The translations under genes were made by a program, and so were the position numbers. From positions 806,001-870,000 of the forward strand of contig CAKJVC010000148.1 of assembly GCA_918026815.1 (NCBI GenBank): a DNA stretch of 64,000 nt, written 5' to 3'. Source of the stretch: Chalara sp. BL73. Taxonomy: Eukaryota; Ascomycota; Leotiomycetes; Helotiales. The notes below the pieces were generated by a model. It was not told where the DNA came from. It did not search any database and saw nothing but the letters and a program-made list of their open reading frames with translations. Shown piece after piece: positions 58,101 to 64,000 of this stretch. How positions within the stretch are numbered: position 1 is the stretch's first letter; the number at the start of each line of letters is the position of its first letter.

Positions 58101-61100
58101 GAAGATTTACCTAAGCAGTGTTTGGCTTCAGATGACGAAAATATGGTCTCCCGATCAGATCAATGAACTATGCGGCGCTTTCTTCCTTTTGTACTGTTGT
58201 GCGGCACTAACCTCTCACATGCCTGCCAAAGTGCGGGCCAAGAAGCCACGCCAGGAACCTGATATTCTTCCAAGATTGGATGAACCTCGATGCTGTCCAA
58301 ATTCATGTGCGGAAGTGGGGGAGATAATAGAATAGGTATAGGTGAACCAGCAGAGTGCCGGAGGCCACGATCTATTGAAGAAATCATCCCGCTCAGCATA
58401 TCGTATCTTGCATAGCTACCAAGAATTATTATAGTAACCCAGAGTTCGGGAAATTTGATTCTGTTTAATCAAAAATTATTAAAATCCTATAGATCTGAGT
58501 GAACTCACATGGGGACAGATTCACATTCAACTAGCCCCCACCTTCGGCTACAAGCCCCAGTTTGTCAGTTTGTGGGGAAAGTTGGGGTAAATAGTCGAGG
58601 TAAGTATACCGAGGTCGAGCTAAAGAGTTGTTCCTGCTTTGTGACTGGTGGCATTCGAGATCCCGGTACGCACCCGCGCTGAGTAACAGTAACCAGGAAA
58701 GTGTCGGGGATACAGGAGCCGGCAAAGTTGCTGCTTCGGTGAATATTCACCGAAGCTTGGCAAACACAACAAACCTCTTTCCAGTACTGATTTGGTATAT
58801 CAGATTAGAGGTAAACGATCAAAGTTCTGAAGATATGTAATGCGTAACTAGCAACAATGAAGGAGATTATAGTATAATGTACAGTTGATGATCGATTCAT
58901 CCAGGTATTCTCAATGAAGTGGTACGGCACGTCTGAGTTGCGCGATGAAAATACATACTGAGTGATGCCACAGGAAAATTGGATAGCACGTCTGCGGGTT
59001 TTGCACTCTCACAACCCTCTGTTGTCTGCATGAATAAGAGAAACAAAGCAAAGCAAAAAGAGGAGGCTATTCTATCATTGCAATACTACCAATTCTCTTT
59101 GCAGACCAAACTCTTCACCAAATTTGTCTCCCTAGCAGGCGCAGTAGCGGTGGGTTCGAAACGCGCCTTTAGGGGCACGATATTTACTCCTTAGAAGCAA
59201 GGAAGCCTGAGACTCATCTTTGCCAATCTATTGTAGATACTCTAGTGACCAAGTACTTCGATGGCCGGTTCCTTCGACTTCAAGCCTGGTGGGATCGGTG
59301 TTATCATGCGGGTTGGACTTCGAGGAATACTTAGAAAGACATCGAGCCACTCGGGATAAACAGGTTGTCGAAACCACCTGCCGGGTGTTCTTTCAGCTAT
59401 CTTTGGCAATTTAAGTTGCACTACTGCGCTATCTGCGATAAGGTGTTGGGAGCTAAAATTAATACTTGGTCTTTTATATGAGCATACGTCTCCAGGCCCC
59501 AAAATAGGGTCTTTATTCCTCAAATTTGTCAACACCATGGCACCCTCGGATGAGTCCATGCCATATATTAGCTCAAGCTGCCCTCTATTCAGTTTGAATG
59601 CGCAAAGCTGTAGGCAAAGATAAGCCATCTGCCATTCTGCGAGAAGCTACTAGCTAGACTTGACCAATACACCCTGCTTAGGATCAAGATGGAAAGTCAC
59701 ATCAACACTTTGTCTCAAAAGCATGTTCCCAAAGCAAGACGAATGGTAATATTTTAACCGGAAATTCTCAGAAGAACCCATGCCGAAATACTTTGAGAGT
59801 GCCACCCCATCGCATGCGACTTATCTATCATACAAATCGCATTACGATCCTCTCCATATGTTGTTCATTGTCGTATTTGGACCCTTCTCTATTCAAATTG
59901 TGATCATCCTTCTGAGGCCATTGCTCCTATACTTATCAGGGGACGCAGAAATTATTTTCCCCGTGGTACCGGAATGTAGGAAGAAGCTGTATTTACCCGG
60001 CTCCGGCGCGATAGAGAATAGCAGGACACAGAGAGAGCACTCGCTGCGAAATATATTACCGACCCTCGCTCGGTCCAAGCGTAAGGGATGCATCCGCAAC
60101 TGCTAGTAGAACTATGATCTTATGTTTGTCACACCTGCCATGCCTGCCACATAAGCGCTTGGGGGCTGCTTGCAACAGCTTTGGAGTCTCCTTGCTTTTC
60201 ACATTGAGTTCTGGGGGCTCATGAACTCGATAATTGCCGCAAGGCTTCACAACATGGTCAGTACCTCTGCGGCGTAAGCGGAGCTTAATAGTGTCTGGCA
60301 TTGGAAAGTCTTCTCATTCGACACGACTGTTGTCATCGAAAGTAATTGTATAATTTGGGTCCGAGGGCTCAGGCAAGTATGATTTCCATTTATCAACCTT
60401 TCTCTGAACTTGCTGGTAATGCTTTCCAAGTCCATGGTCATCCAGTCCTCTCTCATGATATGTGAAGAAGAGTAATGGACCGCCGTTTCAGCTGCTCTAA
60501 GGGGCATTGGGTCGCATCGTCCATTAGCTGCCAAAACAGATTGGCCTTTCGGGCCATCAGCTCCACTCACACTAAGACGTCTCGATTCTCCTACCAAAGA
60601 AGTAGTGGTCATAAAATTGAGACATACAAAGGCGCCTGAACTGTCAATTTTCATGCATGAGACTAATCCTACGAAGTAATCTGGTAATTAACGAGACGGC
60701 ATCGTGGTCAAAATCACTTAATACAGACTTATGGGCCATCTCTATTCTAATGCCAAGGAATCACACATACAATGATAACGAAAATGGAGGAAATTTGTTT
60801 TCAAGCAGCCATCATTTTATCAGTGACTCTCAGTGTAGAATGGCGTCTGTACCTCTAGAAAGCAGGACTATTTACTCTACAAGTAAAATGCGGAATATTC
60901 CGCATAAGGGACATACGCTATTGCGCTAGCGGCAATGAGGATTCATAACCAAGCTGCGGAACCTAGGTGAGACAAAAGTGTAGAGGAAAAAGTCATTTAG
61001 AGGTGGCCAACAGAGATACTTGTTTCTCTACTGTTAGGCTACAGATTTAATGTTCTAGGTCGCAGTCAGATGCATTGAAGTACTCTCCGCATTAAGATCC

Positions 61101-61130
61101 GTATGGAATAGTAAAATTGAATCTTACACC
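58101..61130. other. gene-poor region with possible gene debris
   Basis: About 3.0 kb. Two minus-strand stretches read protein-like: a 128-codon frame at 59242-59628, and 60060-60660, where sense-looking sequence changes frame and meets stops (for example KSYLPEPSDPNYTITFDDNS near 60350). Neither matches a family I know. The remainder is AT-rich without signal. The part nearest 58100 should hold the promoter of the secreted protein gene. Confidence 0.35.
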
Positions 61131-63484
61131 TCACTTTATCGTGCGCAAACAATCTACAACTACGAAATATAGACTACCCGTTCGGATTGCTTGGTAGATC
61201 CTTGTGATGAAAGTACCTATTGTAGGCGTATTCAAGGTGTTGAAATCCTCGTACGTGACAGATGCGATCGGATCGGGCGCCGTGATAGTTGCTTCTACAA
61301 TGAAGGGGATGGAGAGCGTCTCCCTCGCGAATTGATACATTTTGCGTGAAGCTAAGCCAAGCAGAAATGTGGCATTCGGTTGAGCAAGATACTCTGCACG
61401 GCTTGCGATATAAGTTTCCAGCGAGAGTTTAGAGCACCGCTGGGTCCAGGCTGTAAGCATCTCCAGCAGCCCGGAAGAATGTAGGACAGATTCCAGGATG
61501 ATAGGTTGCAATGATTGGACAACAGATTGGAATCGTTTAGCAGTATCTAGAGATGTCGATTGGTTAAGATGCTTGATGAAATTTACCCAAAGAAGTTCCT
61601 GAAGCTGCTCGAGCCGTACGACGTCACCCAGAACTGTGAGGAAAATCCCAGCAGTCAGGGTCCGAAACTCAGGTTGCAAAGCCGCTAAGAACTTGAAATT
61701 TAGTGCTCGAATATCCAACGCTTGACAAAGTGCCAGCAAATGCGCTGCCGCCATCTGTGACAGGACATCAGCAGCATCAAGTGTATACCGACTCGATATC
61801 AACGCAAGAGAATTAAGCGCCTGGTTCCCCATTTCAGCTGTCTGGACATGATTTCCCACTGGATTTGCCAGAAACACGAGCTCAGACTGCAAAGCTGCTA
61901 TCATGACATCCGTTCCCTTCCATATGAAGGACTCACTTGGCTCTTCAACAACCAGATTCGGCGGTAAACCTCCATTGGTCGCAGGATTGATTAATTCTGT
62001 GCATTGCGCGAATAACATTCGCCCAAGGGTTTCAAGGCCTTGCCGTGTCTTTTCCATTGCAGAAGTTATGGACTTTGCTTGGAAGTTACCCCCATTTATA
62101 ACTCGCCTGCCATTGGCGTCAATAAGAGGGTTGTCGGTGACTGAATTGCATTCTATGACGACTTGTTGGTAAGCAAGCAGTAGATCTTCTAAGACTGGTC
62201 CAATCCATTGTGATGCCGTACGAATCGAATACCGATCTTGAACAAGGTAAGATTCGTCTGAGGCATCATCTAGCTTCATGGCCTTTCGTAACAATGAGTC
62301 AGCAAGGAGCGAGTATATATTTTGAGCAGCTTCTTTCTGGCCAGGGTGTGGTCGGACTTCCGAGAGGAACGGATCAAAGCTTTCGATGGCTCCACCAAGT
62401 GCATCCACGCTCAGTAGTTAGGATCTGAGACACAGCAGCAAGGTTCAAGGCTTCGTGGATAGCCAAGGCGCTGACCCCAGCAGAGAATGCTGTTCCATTG
62501 ACGATTGCTAGACCTTCCTTTGGTTCTAGTACAACGGGCTTGATAGAATTTTCCTTGAGAGCCACATCCGCTCGAACCAATTTTCGCTCCCCAGTAGACC
62601 GGTCGCCGTTCCAAGCAGTGAGAGTCGATGTTCCCATCATTAGGCCGCCGACATAAGATAGAGGGCTCAAATCTCCTGATGCAGAGATACTACCCCTGAT
62701 AGGTACCCTAGGGATAATGTCCTTGTTGAGAAGCTGCGTGAGGTTCTCAATTATGTTGATTCTGACTCCAGACGCACCACCAGCCAGGGAGTTTAGACGT
62801 ATCAACATCGAGGCTCTTACCCATGATTCTGGCATACATGTCGCCGCATCTGAGTCCTCAATCACGAGCGCTTTCTTCGTAAGCAAGCTGATCGTATCTA
62901 TACCAGAGTTTACAGTATACTTTGAAGTAAACCCGGACGGCTCAGAGAGTACTCCATAGTTCAAGCCTCTCATTACTCTGTTCTGAAGTTCTCTGATGGC
63001 TTTGGTTCGCGTATTTGCGCTTGCACCAAGGCCAGTATTTACCCCTTTGGATGAAAGCCGCACAATTAGTTGAGGTAAATTGGATTCTAGCATTTCAGAG
63101 TCTTCTACCTACCATACACAACTTCTTCATTGCCTATGCTTGCTTCTAAGATTCGCTTGCTTTCTAGGGCCGTTTGCTCAATTTTTGGATCGAGGTTTGC
63201 AGCAACACCATATCTTCATCTAAGTTAGATTGAACATTTCTATCCAATGCCGTCGCTTACCGGGCAATTGCAATAACTGCTGCAAGACTCATTCTATTGC
63301 CATTTATAGATACCGGCTCTGTTTCTGTGTTATTTATTCTTTTACATATTTCGTCCCAGTGGGCGACTAGTATTCGATTATATCTTGTCTTTGGTAGATC
63401 GCCAGGGTTGTCAAATCCTTCCACTGTACAATCAGGGCAACCACAAATCCCTTCGATATGCTTGATACATTCATCGCCGGGCAT
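61131..63484 (-). pseudogene. aromatic amino acid ammonia-lyase (PAL/HAL family), frameshifted
   Basis: Exons are 63484-63261, 63213-63113 and 63044-61131, with GT-AG introns that restore family sequence (VVYG|VNTGLGASANTRT). The catalytic MIO tripeptide sits in SISASGDLSPLSYVGG, and the C-terminal half has RPHPGQKEAAQNIY, SVTDNPLIDANG and NGGNFQAKSI. Near 62409-62420 the frame breaks: upstream sequence ends SQILTTE and downstream family sequence resumes VDALGGAIESFDPF two bases out of phase, consistent with loss of two bases. No intron boundary fits there. Unless this is a sequencing error, translation stops near 62374 and the enzyme lacks its C-terminal 425 residues. Family members deaminate phenylalanine, tyrosine or histidine. 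Everything else in the gene is intact, so the break would be recent. Confidence 0.75.
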
Positions 63485-64000
63485 TGTGCTCTGGTGCAAA
63501 TAACTGTGATTGACCGAAATCTGACGATGTGGAGGAATTGTTCGGTTACGAGAAGATGAAAAGGTTGAAAGCAAATGGGTATCCCTCTTATGGTTTGTTT
63601 ACTGAGGTGTGTATGGTCATGTGCCATCTTCTTTGTAACACAATCTGCAATGATACCCTGCTTGTCTAATTTTGTATGCAGCTTGAAATTGCTATTGGCA
63701 GGGGTTCAGCACCAGATTAGTTTTTCGTAAAGAATTATCAATCAAGTTCTGTGATACAAGGACAACCAAGTGAGTACCCTCCGAAGGACGGTAAATATTC
63801 TGTACTGTTGTGCCCTGGAGTACCCCTATCTTCCATCAAAATCAGTAAGATAAAGGAGCGAAATACTGTACCATCAATATCTGGCCAGCAGCGGAGAGAT
63901 ATGATGCCTCGAGGAGAAGGACGTCAAAAGTATCAAGATTCAGGAATTAAAAGGGCGCTCCTGCCGGAAGCACAATGAGCAAATCTGGAAGTGAAGGCAT
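63485..64000. promoter_or_regulatory. upstream region of the ammonia-lyase gene
   Basis: About 515 bases to the window end. A further in-frame ATG 30 codons upstream (63574) is possible but gives Ser/Arg/His-rich sequence unlike the family. A plus frame of 75 codons at 63751-63978 has no motif. Confidence 0.35.

Noticed and set aside
59140..59185. GGTTCGAAAC-like box suggesting a tRNA gene
   Set aside because: No A box or cloverleaf could be built around it.

Overview
The window looks like nuclear DNA of a filamentous ascomycete (Pezizomycotina). Protein-coding genes lie on both strands and are cut by short introns of about 45-100 bp. These introns have GTAAGT/GTATGT-type donors, CTAAC/CTAAT-type branch sites and AG acceptors. 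The gene set fits that group: samB/MUB1, PFA3, PUS4, LSM3, a GTPBP1-type GTPase, a DHA1 MFS pump, a 2EXR relic and an NLR-like N-terminal domain. Placement in Leotiomycetes is only an impression, not shown by the sequence. No bacterial operons, CRISPR arrays, rRNA genes or intact transposons were seen.

Layout. 1-8.5 kb is a dense housekeeping block: a C2H2 zinc-finger gene, the palmitoyltransferase PFA3, a UBE2J-type membrane-anchored E2 and a YAP-binding/ALF4/Glomulin-type protein. A long leader precedes samB/MUB1 (12.1-14.0 kb), followed by a gene with an RFTS (DNMT1-RFD) domain (15.2-17.3 kb). 17.3-20.3 kb is gene-poor and holds only broken reading frames. PUS4 (20.3-21.7 kb) and a metal-dependent amidohydrolase (22.3-23.8 kb) follow. 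Then comes a second gene-poor stretch (23.8-30.1 kb) with a dead M14 carboxypeptidase and one weak hypothetical gene. 30.2-34.9 kb has a repeat-built stress-type protein and an MFS pump. 35.5-36.5 kb contains gene relics (2EXR and unknown). 36.7-42.8 kb is again housekeeping: a mitochondrial PPR-type protein divergent from LSM3, then the GTPBP1-like GTPase. 43.5-49.4 kb is an accessory-looking pair: a large NLR-like protein without a NACHT/NB-ARC domain, and a cell-surface L-domain receptor-like protein with recent 66-bp tandem repeats. 50.5-58.1 kb has an acyltransferase-3, a small two-repeat protein, a small secreted cysteine-rich protein and a secreted hydrolase-like protein. 58.1-61.1 kb is gene-poor. 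61.1-63.5 kb is an ammonia-lyase (PAL/HAL) gene broken by a frameshift.

How the genes work together. Most neighbours are functionally unrelated, as is normal for a fungal chromosome. Three associations are worth noting: the PPR protein and LSM3 share a 223-bp divergent promoter; the NLR-like gene and the surface receptor-like gene lie in tandem; and the cysteine-rich secreted protein and the secreted hydrolase-like protein converge about 115 bp apart. Gene models were built by hand from splice signals and reading-frame continuity. All family names rest on remembered family features, not on a search.
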